A DNA stretch of 64,000 nt from Pseudarthrobacter chlorophenolicus A6 (GCF_000022025.1 NC_011886.1:2552980-2616979); one strand, 5' to 3'; positions 47,955 to 57,435 are shown, counted from the first letter of the stretch. Translations and numbers: made by a program. Notes: generated from the letters alone by a model not told the origin.

Positions 47955-48626
47955 TCAGGACGGCTGCGCTTCCAAGGCCGCCACGATGGCGGGCAGCAGT
48001 GCACGGAAGGCCTTGCCGCGGTGGCTGATGGCGTTCTTCTCCGCGGCCGACAGTTCGGCACAACTGCGCTCCTCGCCGGCCGGCTGCAGGATGGGATCGT
48101 AGCCGAAACCGCCGGCGCCGCGCGGCTCGCGGAGCAGGACGCCCTCAAGCTGCCCGTACTCCACCACCTCGCGGGTGTCCTCACCCTCCGCCGCCGGGAC
48201 GGCCAGGGCTGCCGCACAGACGAACGCGGCACCGCGGTGCTGGTCCGGCACGTCGGAGAGCTGGCCCAGGAGGAGGTTGAGGTTGGCTTCGTCGTCGCCG
48301 TGCCTGCCGGACCACCGCGCGGAAAAGATGCCCGGCGCACCTCCCATGACGTCGACGGCGAGGCCCGAGTCGTCGGCGATGGCCACGAGGCCGGTGGCGG
48401 CAGCCACGGCGCGGGCCTTCAGCAGCGAGTTCTCGGCAAAGGTGACGCCCGTTTCGACGACGTCCGGCGCACCCGCCGCGGCCGCATCGACCACCTGGGT
48501 ATCGACGTCGAGCCCTGGCACCTGGCCGCGCAGGAGCTCGCGCAGCTCCCGCAGCTTGCCCTTGTTGTGCGTGGCAAGCACGAGGCGCGGGGCAACGTCG
48601 AGGGGCGGCGTGGCCGCAGCGCTCAC
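47955..48626 (-). CDS. rdgB: XTP/dITP diphosphatase
   Basis: A house-cleaning enzyme that hydrolyses non-canonical purine triphosphates such as dITP and XTP, 223 residues. Family motifs are [14 protein letters not shown] near residue 15, [21 protein letters not shown] and the C-terminal [12 protein letters not shown]. The start is GTG at 48626, overlapping the rph stop by three bases (GTGA), so it is translated with rph. It ends before a bidirectional terminator. Confidence 0.95.
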   Translation of the reverse strand: MSAAATPPLDVAPRLVLATHNKGKLRELRELLRGQVPGLDVDTQVVDAAAAGAPDVVETGVTFAENSLLKARAVAAATGLVAIADDSGLAVDVMGGAPGIFSARWSGRHGDDEANLNLLLGQLSDVPDQHRGAAFVCAAALAVPAAEGEDTREVVEYGQLEGVLLREPRGAGGFGYDPILQPAGEERSCAELSAAEKNAISHRGKAFRALLPAIVAALEAQPS

Positions 48627-49381
48627 AGGGTGTCCGCCAGCGTCTCGCGCTGGATGGCCGCGAGCTGGGTGGTGCCCAGCAGCGCCAGGTCCAGGAGCTG
48701 GTTCAGCTCGTCACGGTCGAAGGGTGCGCCTTCGGCGGTGCCCTGGACCTCCACGAATTTGCCGGAACCGGTGACCACCACGTTCATGTCCGTCTCGGCC
48801 CGGACATCCTCGACGTAGGGCAGGTCCAGCATGGGAACGCCGTCGATGATGCCCACGGACACGGCAGCGATGGTGTCGGTCAGCGGCTGGGCGTTCCGCG
48901 CGATCAGCTTGTTGTCGCGGGCGAAGCGGATGGCATCGGCGAGGGCCACGTAGGCGCCGGTGATCGCTGCCGTCCGGGTGCCGCCGTCGGCCTGCAGGAC
49001 GTCGCAGTCCAGCACGATGGTGTTCTCGCCCAGGGCCTTGGTGTCGATGATCGAGCGCAGGGACCGGCCGATCAGCCGGGAGATCTCATGGGTGCGGCCG
49101 CCGATCTTGCCCTTGACGGACTCACGGTCGGAGCGGGTGTTGGTGGCGCGCGGAAGCATGGCGTATTCGGCGGTTACCCAGCCCCGGCCCTCCCCCTTGA
49201 GCCAGCGCGGGACCCCTGCAGTGAGGGAAGCGGTGCACAGGACCCTGGTGTTGCCGAATTCGATCAGCGCCGAACCTTCAGCCTGGTTGGACCATCCGCG
49301 GGTGATGCTGATGGGCCGGAGCTGGTCGGGGGCGCGGCCGTCGGCGCGCACAATGGGCACTGCAGTTGCTTCAGAAGTCAT
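48623..49381 (-). CDS. rph: Ribonuclease PH
   Basis: A phosphate-dependent 3' exoribonuclease that trims tRNA ends, 252 residues. It shows the family start [19 protein letters not shown], the RNA- and phosphate-binding RLIGRSLR, and [26 protein letters not shown] 49381 follows TAAGCT by six bases, which looks leaderless; the AAAGG there is too near to be a normal ribosome site. It is co-transcribed with rdgB. An upstream gap of 66 bases separates it from the MBL hydrolase gene. Confidence 0.95.
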   Translation of the reverse strand: MTSEATAVPIVRADGRAPDQLRPISITRGWSNQAEGSALIEFGNTRVLCTASLTAGVPRWLKGEGRGWVTAEYAMLPRATNTRSDRESVKGKIGGRTHEISRLIGRSLRSIIDTKALGENTIVLDCDVLQADGGTRTAAITGAYVALADAIRFARDNKLIARNAQPLTDTIAAVSVGIIDGVPMLDLPYVEDVRAETDMNVVVTGSGKFVEVQGTAEGAPFDRDELNQLLDLALLGTTQLAAIQRETLADTL

Positions 49382-49447
49382 GCCTTTAGCTTATCGAGTG
49401 CCAAGCACCGGACCCGCCCCGTGCAGCCGGGCACGCTCAACGGGCCG

Positions 49448-50245
49448 CTAAATGGTGTAGTGCACCCCGGCCACGGCCACGGCAACATCGCCCGGGAACA
49501 CCGGGCGCGCTTCAGCCATGACGGTGGTCTGCGAGGTCCAGACGGGGATGTGGGTCAGCAGGAGCCTGCGGGCGTTCGCAGCGGCTGCTGCTTCACCGGC
49601 GCGCTTGCCGGTGAGGTGGACGTCCTTGATTCCGTCGTCGCGGCCTTCCTCGAAGGCCGCCTCGCACAGGAACAGGTCGGCATTCTTCGCTGCCTCCTCC
49701 AGGCCGGGGCAGGAGTCCGTGTCCCCGGAGTAGGTGAGCGTGCGGGCCACCGGATTGCCGTCCTTGTCCGGTTCCACCACGTCCACCCGGAGTGCGTACG
49801 CCTCCTCCACAGGATGGTTCACGGCGTAAGGCGTCACCGTAAAGGGCCCCACCGTAACGGGCCGGCGTTCGCTCCAGTTGGTAAAGTCGAATTCCTCGTG
49901 CATCCCGGGGTCCAGGTCCAGGCCGTACGCGGTGGCCATCCTGTCAGCGGTGGCAGCCGGCCCCCAGACGGGAATACGCCCGCGGTCCCAGCCGCCGGGC
50001 TTCCAGCGGACGGCGACGTGCAGTCCGCACAGGTCCATGCAGTGGTCCGGGTGCAGGTGGGTGAGGAAAATCGCGTCGATGTCTTCAAGGTCCGTGTAGC
50101 GCTGGATGGCTCCCAGGGCACCGCTGCCGAGGTCCATGACCACTTTCCAGGTGCGCTCCCCGTCAGTAGCCGTCAGGAGGTAGCAGGATGCCGGGGATCC
50201 CGGTCCGGGGAACGAGCCGGTGCAGCCGACGATGGTGAGCTTCAC
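49448..50245 (-). CDS. MBL-fold metallohydrolase (RNase Z-like)
   Basis: A 265-residue metallo-beta-lactamase fold protein. The metal motif HLHPDH is near residue 63, followed by an Asp in [10 protein letters not shown] and a histidine at LLLTHIPVW. The two-histidine pattern and overall layout resemble tRNase Z and phosphodiesterase relatives found beside murI in actinobacteria. The substrate is unproven. GTG at 50245 overlaps the murI stop (GTGA), so it is coupled to murI. Confidence 0.88.
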   Translation of the reverse strand: MKLTIVGCTGSFPGPGSPASCYLLTATDGERTWKVVMDLGSGALGAIQRYTDLEDIDAIFLTHLHPDHCMDLCGLHVAVRWKPGGWDRGRIPVWGPAATADRMATAYGLDLDPGMHEEFDFTNWSERRPVTVGPFTVTPYAVNHPVEEAYALRVDVVEPDKDGNPVARTLTYSGDTDSCPGLEEAAKNADLFLCEAAFEEGRDDGIKDVHLTGKRAGEAAAAANARRLLLTHIPVWTSQTTVMAEARPVFPGDVAVAVAGVHYTI

Positions 50246-51285
50246 AGGCCGGTCCCCCCGGTGCGGCCGGCGTCGGCAAGGCTGCTGCCAGGGCTGCGGT
50301 CCACGAAGTTGGAGATCCGCGGCCGGGACCGCGCGCTTTGGGCGGCGGCGATCATCTCCGGCGTGATGCGGGCAAGGCTTCCCGTGGGGTACTGCGCAGC
50401 AACGTGGTCCACGTGGCGGACGGAGAGCACCTCGGGTCCGAGGAACCGCCTGGCCAGGGTTTCGAACTGCGCGGCGTCGCCGGTGGCCACGAAGTGGTGT
50501 TCCGGCGGCGTGGCCGCGGTGCGCTGCAGGTTGTTGGTTGCCAGGGCCCGGTAGACGTCCTTGGCGGTTTCCTCAGCGCTGGAAACCAGGGTGACGTCCG
50601 CGCCCATGACATAGGAGATGACGCCGGTCAGCAGCGGGTAGTGCGTGCAGCCCAGCACCACGGTGTCCACGCCCGAGGCCTTCAGGGGTGCGAGGTATTC
50701 CTCGGCAACGGCCAGCAGCTCAGGTCCGGTGGTGATGCCGGCTTCGACATAGCTGACGAACTCAGGGCAGGCAACGGAGGTGATGTGCAGGTCCGGGGCG
50801 GCGGCGAAGGTGTCCTCGTAGGCCCGGGAGCCAACAGTGGCGGAAGTGCCGATGACGCCCACCCGCCCGGAGCGGGTGGCCGCCACGGCACGGCGGACCG
50901 CCGGCTGGATGACTTCAATGACAGGGATGCCGTACTTGGCCGTGTACCGCTCTCGGGCGTCCCGGAGCACCGCGGCCGACGCCGAGTTGCAGGCTATGGT
51001 GAGCAGCTTGACGCCGGAGTCCACCAGTTCGTCCATGACGCCGAGGGCATTGGCGCGGACTTCGGCGATGGGCAGCGGCCCGTAGGGCCCGTGCGCCGTA
51101 TCCCCCACGTAGAGGATGGACTCGTTGGGCAGCTGGTCGATGATGGAGCGGGCCACCGTGAGGCCGCCTACGCCGGAATCGAAAACGCCGATGGGCCGGG
51201 TTTCCAGCGCCGCGGCGGGAAGGTCGCTGGCTGCGGACGCCTGTGCAGCGACCGCTGACGGCTCCTTGCTCGAGGCTGTTGTCAT
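50242..51285 (-). CDS. murI: Glutamate racemase
   Basis: Makes D-glutamate for peptidoglycan by a two-cysteine, cofactor-free racemisation. The 347 residues carry [12 protein letters not shown], the first catalytic cysteine in TIACNSASA and the second in [12 protein letters not shown]. About 25 N-terminal residues precede the core and a Ser-rich tail follows it. I chose ATG 51285, which lies close below a TATCCT hexamer; the frame extends further upstream, so the start is uncertain. It sits in the order clpS, DUF2017, murI, MBL, rph, rdgB. Confidence 0.93.
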   Translation of the reverse strand: MTTASSKEPSAVAAQASAASDLPAAALETRPIGVFDSGVGGLTVARSIIDQLPNESILYVGDTAHGPYGPLPIAEVRANALGVMDELVDSGVKLLTIACNSASAAVLRDARERYTAKYGIPVIEVIQPAVRRAVAATRSGRVGVIGTSATVGSRAYEDTFAAAPDLHITSVACPEFVSYVEAGITTGPELLAVAEEYLAPLKASGVDTVVLGCTHYPLLTGVISYVMGADVTLVSSAEETAKDVYRALATNNLQRTAATPPEHHFVATGDAAQFETLARRFLGPEVLSVRHVDHVAAQYPTGSLARITPEMIAAAQSARSRPRISNFVDRSPGSSLADAGRTGGTGL

Positions 51286-51390
51286 GATTATTCGAGGATA
51301 GGTCTTCCCTGAAGCCTCAGCCATCATGTTGTGGCCTGGAACTCGTGTCTGTTGTGTCACAGGCCCGGCTGCCGGCGCGGCGGCGGCAGC

Positions 51391-51957
51391 TCAACGGCGG
51401 CTTTCCATGGACTGCAGCATGGCCTGCACCAGGGATTCCTGCAGCCAGGTGGTGAAGTTGTAGACCAGCGCCAGGTAGCTTTCCACGTCTTCGGCCTGGG
51501 ACCAGTCCTGCATCAGGTGGACGTGCTCTGCGTCCTGTTCGTCGCGGATGTCCAGGCGCTCGGCCAGCACCAGGCGGACGTCGTTCAGCGCGGTGGACCA
51601 GTGCTTGGCACCCTCGGTGGTCAGCACGATCTCGTCCTTGTCGAGGTCAAGCGCGGCGGCCCGCAACGCTCCGATCTTTGTTTCCCGCAGCGAGCGCTCG
51701 GTGAGCTGGCGGAACTCCAGCGAGGCGGCGCCGTCGTCCTTGACCACATTCGGCAGCAACCGCCTGACCGCACGGTCGGTGGGCTCAGCGACGTCCATGT
51801 CCAGTCCGATGAGTGCCGCCAGCGGGTCCTGGCCTTCGCGTTCCTCCGGCTGCAGCATGGAAATGACATCGGCGATCAGGCTGCGGAGGAGTTCGCGCTC
51901 GGTTGGTTCCAGGAATCCGGTGATGCCCTTGAGTCCGTACTTGAATGCCTTAGCCAC
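51391..51957 (-). CDS. DUF2017 protein
   Basis: A 188-residue protein of the DUF2017 family, constantly linked to clpS in actinobacteria. It is mostly helical, with the blocks ITGFLEPTERELLRSLIADVISMLQ and VRLVLAERLDIRDE, and no membrane helix or catalytic motif. I chose GTG 51957, which overlaps the last eight bases of clpS and has AAGGGG upstream. Its steady pairing with ClpS suggests a role in ClpP-dependent degradation, but this has not been shown for the protein here. Confidence 0.88.
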   Translation of the reverse strand: MAKAFKYGLKGITGFLEPTERELLRSLIADVISMLQPEEREGQDPLAALIGLDMDVAEPTDRAVRRLLPNVVKDDGAASLEFRQLTERSLRETKIGALRAAALDLDKDEIVLTTEGAKHWSTALNDVRLVLAERLDIRDEQDAEHVHLMQDWSQAEDVESYLALVYNFTTWLQESLVQAMLQSMESRR

Positions 51958-52312
51958 GTTTCCCCTTGCCCTTGCCCGGGTTGCCGGACGCACCGCTTGC
52001 CTTTTCCACGGTGGCCCACAGTCCGAAGCCGTGCATGGCCACCGCGTGGCGCTCCACCTGTTCCTTGCTGCCGTGCGTCACGATGGACCGGCCCTTCTTG
52101 TGGACCTCCATCATGAGCTTGTTCGCCTTGGCCTCCGAGTACCCGAAGTAGCTTTGGAAGACGTAGCTGACATAGCTCATGAGGTTGACGGGATCATTCC
52201 AGATCACCAGGTTCCAGGGGATGTCCGGGGCGGCCAGGGTGTCTGTGGACTCCGCTGTTCCGGTCCGGGTGCCCTCCTGCGTGTCAGGGCCGGGCGCAAC
52301 GCTTATGGTCAT
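51950..52312 (-). CDS. clpS: ATP-dependent Clp protease adaptor ClpS
   Basis: An N-end-rule adaptor that delivers substrates to ClpC/ClpA, 120 residues. An unordered N-terminal extension is followed by the ClpS core: WNLVIWNDPVNLMSYVSYVF, then MMEVHKKGRSIVTHG, with the residues for N-degron and Clp binding present. The last 20 residues are Gly/Lys-rich. The ATG at 52312 lies six bases below TAGAAT, pointing to a leaderless mRNA. It is divergent from pncB, only 38 bases away. Confidence 0.95.
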   Translation of the reverse strand: MTISVAPGPDTQEGTRTGTAESTDTLAAPDIPWNLVIWNDPVNLMSYVSYVFQSYFGYSEAKANKLMMEVHKKGRSIVTHGSKEQVERHAVAMHGFGLWATVEKASGASGNPGKGKGKRG

Positions 52313-52350
52313 CTGTCCATTCTATGGGGCTCCCCGATAGAGTGATTTTC
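52313..52350. promoter_or_regulatory. Compact divergent promoters of clpS and pncB
   Basis: Only 38 bases separate the two start codons. The minus-strand -10-like TAGAAT (52324-52319) serves clpS and the plus-strand TAGAGT (52338-52343) serves pncB. The two hexamers are 13 bases apart, so each -35 region would overlap the other promoter's -10. Only one polymerase can sit there at a time. Confidence 0.6.
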
Positions 52351-53679
52351 GTGAGTACCTCTGCCGGCTGGGACCATCCCCGCACGTCCTTCTATACAGA
52401 CCACTACGAGCTGACCATGCTGCAGGCTTCGCTCCATTCCGGCGCGGCCCACCGCAAATCGGTGTTCGAGGCTTTTGCCCGGCGGCTCCCGGACGGCCGC
52501 CGGTACGGCATCGTGGCAGGCACCGGCCGGCTGCTGGAGGGCATTGCCAATTTCCGCTTCGGTGAGGCCGAGCTGGATTTCCTGGCCCGCACCAACGTGG
52601 TGGATGACACCACGCTGGAGTACCTGGCGTCCTACCGGTTCTCCGGCGACATCTGGGGCTACGCGGAGGGTGAGGCCTACTTCCCCAGCTCCCCCATCCT
52701 GATCGTCGAGGGCACGTTCGCCGAAGCCTGCATGCTTGAGACGTACGTCCTGTCCGTACTCAACCATGACAGCGCCATCGCTTCCGCTGCGTCGCGCATG
52801 GTCAGTGCCGCCGGCGGACGCCCCTGTGTCGAGATGGGGTCGCGGCGCACGCACGAGGAAGCGGCTGCTTCGGCGGCCCGTGCGGCCGTGATCGCCGGCT
52901 TCGGCAGCACCTCCAACCTCGAGGCGGGCATCCGGTACGGCATCCGGACGGTGGGCACCGCCGCGCACTCCTTCACGCTGCTGCATGACACCGAACGCGA
53001 AGCCTTCGAGGCGCAGATCGCTTCCCTGGGCGAGGGCACCTCCCTCCTGGTGGACACGTACGACGTCGAACAGGCCGTCCGCACGGCCGTGGACATTGCG
53101 GGTCCCCGGCTGGGTGCGGTCCGGCTGGATTCGGGCGACCTCGTGGCCCAGGCCCAGTGGGTCCGCCGGCTCCTGGACGACCTCGGCAACGAGGACACCA
53201 AAATCATGGTCACGTCCGATCTCGATGAGTACGCCATCGCCGCCCTGCAGTCCGCTCCGGTGGACGCCTACGGGGTGGGCACGTCCCTGGTCACCGGTTC
53301 CGGCGCTCCCACCGCCAGCATGGTCTACAAGCTGGTCAGCCGCACCGGAGACGACGGCGAGTTCGTCTCCGTGGCCAAGGCCGCCAAGAACAAGGCCAGC
53401 GTGGGCGGGCGCAAATATGCACTGCGCAAGCTCGACAGCCGCGGAGCCGCAACGGCCGAGGTGGTCGGCGTGGGCCACCGGCCAGAAGACGACGGAAACG
53501 ACCGCCCCCTGCTGCAGCAGTTCATGAAGAACGGCGAGCTCCTGCCCGGCTGGACCGGGCACGAAGGAGTGGTGCGGGCGGCCCGGCGGCACGCCGATTC
53601 CATGGCCGAACTGCCGCCGGTGGTCAACCGGCTGCAGCGCGGCGAGGCAGCAATCCCCACCATCTACGAAGACAACTGA
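52351..53679 (+). CDS. pncB: Nicotinate phosphoribosyltransferase
   Basis: Joins nicotinate to PRPP in the NAD salvage (Preiss-Handler) route, 442 residues. The N-terminal TSFYTDHYELTMLQASL and the nucleotide-binding VRLDSGDLVAQAQWVRRLLD are clear, and the C-terminal domain has VDAYGVGTSLVTGSGAP. The start is GTG 52351, seven bases below TAGAGT, suggesting a leaderless mRNA; an earlier in-frame ATG overlaps the promoter. pncA follows nine bases later, and the two make nicotinamide-to-NaMN salvage. Confidence 0.94.
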   Translation: MSTSAGWDHPRTSFYTDHYELTMLQASLHSGAAHRKSVFEAFARRLPDGRRYGIVAGTGRLLEGIANFRFGEAELDFLARTNVVDDTTLEYLASYRFSGDIWGYAEGEAYFPSSPILIVEGTFAEACMLETYVLSVLNHDSAIASAASRMVSAAGGRPCVEMGSRRTHEEAAASAARAAVIAGFGSTSNLEAGIRYGIRTVGTAAHSFTLLHDTEREAFEAQIASLGEGTSLLVDTYDVEQAVRTAVDIAGPRLGAVRLDSGDLVAQAQWVRRLLDDLGNEDTKIMVTSDLDEYAIAALQSAPVDAYGVGTSLVTGSGAPTASMVYKLVSRTGDDGEFVSVAKAAKNKASVGGRKYALRKLDSRGAATAEVVGVGHRPEDDGNDRPLLQQFMKNGELLPGWTGHEGVVRAARRHADSMAELPPVVNRLQRGEAAIPTIYEDN

Positions 53680-53688
53680 GGAAGACCG

Positions 53689-54312
53689 ATGTCACGCGCA
53701 CTGATTATTGTCGACGTCCAGAACGACTTCTGCGAGGGCGGGTCGCTTGCCGTTGACGGCGGCGCTGCCGTGGCCGGCGCCATCAGCGAATACGTCGACG
53801 CCCACCACAACGAATTCGACCATATTGTCGCCACCCAGGACTGGCACATCGATCCGGGCAGCCACTTTTCCGAAAACCCTGATTTCAAGGACAGCTGGCC
53901 GGCGCACTGCGTGGCCGGAACCCGCGGCGCGGAGCTCCATCCGGACCTGGACACCGAATACATCGAGGCGTATTTCCGGAAGGGCCAGTACGCTGCCGCG
54001 TACTCGGGCTTCGAAGGGCTGCTGGCACCCGAGGACGCCGTCCCCACCGGGGAGCGGCAGGCCGGGTCAAATGCGGACGCCCTTGAGGAGGACGGAGACG
54101 CCGTCGGCCTTGACGACTGGCTGCAGAGCCATGACGTTGAAGACGTTGTGGTGGTGGGGATCGCCACCGACTACTGCGTGCGGGCCACGTCACTCGACGC
54201 CGTCCAGGCGGGGTATTCAGTCACCGTGGTCCGCTCCCTGACGGCAGGCATTGCCGAGGACCTGGAAGAGACCGTCGCGGAGATGGAACTCGGCGGCGTG
54301 GACATCGCCTGA
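53689..54312 (+). CDS. pncA: Nicotinamidase
   Basis: Hydrolyses nicotinamide to nicotinate, 207 residues. The catalytic triad is visible: Asp in LIIVDVQNDFCEGGSL at 9, Lys in YFRKGQYAAAY and Cys in IATDYCVRATSLDAV. The metal site is DWHIDPGSHF. A stretch near 115-145, rich in Asp and Glu, is longer than the core needs. It lies nine bases after pncB and uses its product partner in salvage. A bidirectional hairpin follows. Confidence 0.94.
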   Translation: MSRALIIVDVQNDFCEGGSLAVDGGAAVAGAISEYVDAHHNEFDHIVATQDWHIDPGSHFSENPDFKDSWPAHCVAGTRGAELHPDLDTEYIEAYFRKGQYAAAYSGFEGLLAPEDAVPTGERQAGSNADALEEDGDAVGLDDWLQSHDVEDVVVVGIATDYCVRATSLDAVQAGYSVTVVRSLTAGIAEDLEETVAEMELGGVDIA

Positions 54313-54324
54313 GAGCTGGAACAT

Positions 54325-54362
54325 ACAGGAATGGCCGGGCCTCAAGGCCCGGCCATTCCTGT
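54325..54362. terminator. Bidirectional hairpin between pncA and helicase
   Basis: CAGGAATGGCCGGGCC and its complement form a 16-base stem with a four-base loop between two convergent genes. T tracts are short, so strength is uncertain. Confidence 0.7.
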
Positions 54363-54373
54363 AGGCCCATCAG

Positions 54374-56155
54374 CTACTTGCGGCCGACGAACCAGTCCTG
54401 AAGCTTCCGCAGCCGTGCCTGCAGCTGCTCCTCGTTGGCCTGGGCCACCGCCGGACCGCCACAGACGGTGCGCAGCTTCGTGTGCACCATTCCGTGCGGA
54501 GTGCCGGTCCGGGCCGCCCACGCAGCCACGTTTTTCGCCAGCTCGTTCCGCAGGTCCATCAGCATCCTGTGGTCCGGGACGGCGGGAATAACGGTTTCTG
54601 ACGCTGCCGGCCCCTTGCGGTTTTTCCGGTTCAGCTGCTCATGCTGGCGCTGCCGCAGCAGCGTGCCCACCTGCTCGGCGTCCAGGAGCCCCGGGATGCC
54701 CAGGAAGTCCATCTCGTCGTCGGACCCTACCTCGCCGCCGGTGCCGAACTCGCCGCCGTCGAACAGGACCCTGTCAAAGGACGCCTGTGAGTCCAGTGCC
54801 TCGAACTTGCCCTTGGTGAGGCTGTCGGACGCTTTGTCCTCACGGTTGGCCTCCGCCATGAGCGAGTCCTCGGGGTTGAACAGGCCGTCGCCGTCTTCCT
54901 TCTCCGGCCGGTCCAGGGCGTGGTCCCGCTCCATCTCCATGGAGTTGGCCAGCGCCATCAGCGTGGGGACGGACGGCAGGAACACCGAGGCAGTTTCGCC
55001 GCGCTTGCGTGCACGCACAAAACGCCCCACAGCCTGGGCGAAGAACAGCGGCGTGGACGTGGACGTTGCGTACACACCAACGGACAGCCGCGGCACGTCA
55101 ACGCCTTCGGACACCATCCGGACAGCCACCATCCACCGCTTATCGCTCGCGGTAAACTCTTCGATCTTGCTCGAGGCCTTGGCGTCGTCGGAGAGGATCA
55201 CTGTGGGCGACTCCCCCGTGATCCGCTTCAGCTGGCCGGCATAGGCCCGCGCGTCCTCGTGGTCAGTGGCGATCACCAGGCCGCCGGCGTCGGGCACCGT
55301 GCGGCGCACCTCGCTCAGCCGCCTGTCCGCCCCGGCCAGGACGGCGGGGATCCACTCGCCGGCCGGGTTAAGTGCTGTCCGCCAGGCGTGCGAGGTGATG
55401 TCCTTCGTGACGGCAGCCTCGCCCAGCGACGCTGCCATCTCCTCGCCGGCACTGGTACGCCAGCGCATCTGGCCCGAATACGCCATGAACATCACGGGCC
55501 GGACCACGTGGTCGCGCAGGGCGTTGCCGTAGCCGTAGGTGTAATCGGCTTTGGAGCGCCTGATGCCGTCGCGGTCCTCGGCGTACTCCACGAACGGAAT
55601 GGGCGAGGTGTCAGAACGGAACGGTGTTCCGGTCAGGGACAGCCGGCGGACCGCGGGGTCGAACGCCTCCCGCAGCCCGTCGCCCCAGGACAGGGCCTCG
55701 CCACCGTGGTGGATCTCGTCCAGGATCACCAGGGTGCGGGCGGCCTCGGTCTTGGCGCGGTGCAGCATCGGTTTGCTGGCCACCTGGGCGTACGTGACGG
55801 CAACTCCGATGAATCCGCGGCCATGCTGGCCATCCGAGTTCTTGAAGTTGGGGTCGATCGCGATGCCCACCTTGGCGGCGGCGTCAGCCCACTGCCGTTT
55901 GAGGTGGTCGGTGGGCGCCACGATGGTCACGCGGTTGACCGCACCGGAATCGATGAGCGTTGAGGCGATGCGCAGGGCGAAGGTGGTCTTACCGGCGCCC
56001 GGGGTTGCTACCGCAAGGAAATCGCGGGGACTTCTGGCCACATAGAGGTCAAGGGCTTCCTGTTGCCAGGCACGGAGTTTCGGGGCGGTTCCCCAGGCTG
56101 CGCGTTCCGGATAGGCCGGGGGCAGGGTGGGGCCGCCAAAGAGCGTCTCCGTCAC
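54374..56155 (-). CDS. DEAD/DEAH-box helicase (SF2)
   Basis: An SF2 helicase of 593 residues. Walker A ATPGAGKT is at 50-57, DEIHHGG is motif II, LTGTPFRSD motif III, MVSEGVDVPRLSV motif V and QAVGRFVRARKRGE motif VI. The core is of the UvsW/XPB-like or restriction-type class. After motif VI comes a charged region and a Lys/Arg-rich end. The start is GTG at 56155, sharing a base with the stop of the DUF3039 gene, so the two are coupled. The pairing recurs in actinobacteria, but the role is unknown. Confidence 0.88.
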   Translation of the reverse strand: MTETLFGGPTLPPAYPERAAWGTAPKLRAWQQEALDLYVARSPRDFLAVATPGAGKTTFALRIASTLIDSGAVNRVTIVAPTDHLKRQWADAAAKVGIAIDPNFKNSDGQHGRGFIGVAVTYAQVASKPMLHRAKTEAARTLVILDEIHHGGEALSWGDGLREAFDPAVRRLSLTGTPFRSDTSPIPFVEYAEDRDGIRRSKADYTYGYGNALRDHVVRPVMFMAYSGQMRWRTSAGEEMAASLGEAAVTKDITSHAWRTALNPAGEWIPAVLAGADRRLSEVRRTVPDAGGLVIATDHEDARAYAGQLKRITGESPTVILSDDAKASSKIEEFTASDKRWMVAVRMVSEGVDVPRLSVGVYATSTSTPLFFAQAVGRFVRARKRGETASVFLPSVPTLMALANSMEMERDHALDRPEKEDGDGLFNPEDSLMAEANREDKASDSLTKGKFEALDSQASFDRVLFDGGEFGTGGEVGSDDEMDFLGIPGLLDAEQVGTLLRQRQHEQLNRKNRKGPAASETVIPAVPDHRMLMDLRNELAKNVAAWAARTGTPHGMVHTKLRTVCGGPAVAQANEEQLQARLRKLQDWFVGRK

Positions 56156-56487
56156 TACTTGTTGCTGCCTGAGTCCCCTCCGGGACCCTTGCCGCCGTCA
56201 TTGCCCGGGCGAAGGCCCTCGTAGACCTCTTTGCACGTGGGGCACACCGGGAACTTCTTCGGATCCCGGCCCGGCGTCCAGACCTTGCCGCACAGCGCGA
56301 TGACGGGCTCACCGCTCAGCGCCGACTCCATGATTTTTTCCTTGCGGACGTAGTGCGAGAAGCGCTCCCGGTCCCCCGGTTCGACCTCCTGGCGCAGTTC
56401 CTCGCGCTCAATGGTGGCCGTGGACGTTCCAGCCCCGGAAAGCTCGCGCATCGGGTCGTTTTCGAGAGGGTCCGTCATGCTAGTCAT
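56155..56487 (-). CDS. DUF3039 protein, possible zinc ribbon
   Basis: A 110-residue protein of the DUF3039 family. The N-terminal half is helical, and the C-terminal half has IALCGKVWTPGRDPKKFPVCPTCKEVY with cysteines at 66, 82 and 85 and a possible fourth ligand, His45. This could bind zinc. A Gly/Asp/Ser-rich tail ends it. I chose ATG 56487, which lies seven bases below TAAGAT; an upstream ATG at 56496 lies within that hexamer and has AAAGG ahead, so it cannot be ruled out. It is translationally coupled to the helicase gene. Confidence 0.82.
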   Translation of the reverse strand: MTSMTDPLENDPMRELSGAGTSTATIEREELRQEVEPGDRERFSHYVRKEKIMESALSGEPVIALCGKVWTPGRDPKKFPVCPTCKEVYEGLRPGNDGGKGPGGDSGSNK

Positions 56488-56627
56488 GCCAACCATCTTA
56501 GCCTTTCCGGCAGGGCTGCGTCCGACGGCGGTGCGGCGCCCCGAGGTACGGCTGCCCGGGCAGGAAGCACCCCGGCGAGGCCCGCCGTCGTACGTTCCCG
56601 GGACGTGTCCCCGCGCCCAAGGTGCCG

Positions 56628-57407
56628 CTAAATGCCCTGCCAGGAGGGCTTGTTGTCATAGGTATGCCGGTAGAAATCGGCGAGTTTCAGGGCCGAAGCC
56701 GCGGCCTCGTCCACCAGGACGGTGGCGTGCGGGTGGAACTGCAGGACCGACGCCGGGCAGATAGCAGCAACGGGGCCCTCCACGAAGTCCCGTACCGCCT
56801 GTGCCTTCTGGGCCCCGGTTGCGATCAGGATCACGTGCCGGGCGTCCATGATGGTGCCCAGGCCCTGCGTGATCACATGGTGCGGAACATCGGCCAGGCT
56901 GGTGAAGAACCGCGCGTTGTCCTTGCGGGTCTGTTCGATCAGGCTCTTGATCCGGGTGCGCGAGGCGAAGGAAGACCCGGGCTCATTGAAACCGATGTGG
57001 CCGTCCGTGCCAACGCCCAGCAGTTGCAGGTCCACGCCCCCGGCAGCGGCGATCGCGGCTTCATAGGCATCGCAGGCTGCCGGGATGTCCGTGGCGGCGC
57101 CGTCCGGCGAATGGACGTTGGCGGGTTCAATGTTGATGCGGTCGGTGAATTCGCGGCGGATCACGTTCCGGTACTGCTCGGGGTGCCCATCCGGGAGTCC
57201 CACATATTCATCCAGGGCGAAGCCTGACGCCCGGCTGAAATCCAGCCCTGTTGCGTGGCGCGCGGCCAGTTCCTCGTAGACGGGCAAGGGCGAGGACCCG
57301 GTGGCCAGCCCCAGCACGGCGTCCGGTTTGCGCCGCAACAGCTCCTCGATGGCGTCAGCCGCCAGCTTCCCGATGGGACGGCTGCCGCCAAGGATTACAA
57401 CTTCCAC
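56628..57407 (-). CDS. nagB: Glucosamine-6-phosphate deaminase
   Basis: Converts glucosamine-6-phosphate to fructose-6-phosphate and ammonia in amino sugar use, 259 residues. The substrate loop VLGLATGSSPLPVYEEL near residue 30, the catalytic aspartates in FALDEYVGL and GTDGHIGFNEPGSSF, and the C-terminal block are intact. The start is GTG at 57407 with AAGGACGG upstream. No nagA or sugar transporter is next to it, which makes it a stand-alone copy. The ABC permease gene is upstream on the same strand, 28 bases away. Confidence 0.94.
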   Translation of the reverse strand: MEVVILGGSRPIGKLAADAIEELLRRKPDAVLGLATGSSPLPVYEELAARHATGLDFSRASGFALDEYVGLPDGHPEQYRNVIRREFTDRINIEPANVHSPDGAATDIPAACDAYEAAIAAAGGVDLQLLGVGTDGHIGFNEPGSSFASRTRIKSLIEQTRKDNARFFTSLADVPHHVITQGLGTIMDARHVILIATGAQKAQAVRDFVEGPVAAICPASVLQFHPHATVLVDEAAASALKLADFYRHTYDNKPSWQGI

Positions 57408-57435
57408 GCCAGGTCCGTCCTTCGGGGGTAGTGGA

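Noticed and set aside
52313..52350. A possible second NrtR-like site before pncB, linking salvage to the NAD operon regulator
   Set aside because: No AGTCAA or TTGACT half-site is present in the gap, so nothing in the sequence supports shared control.
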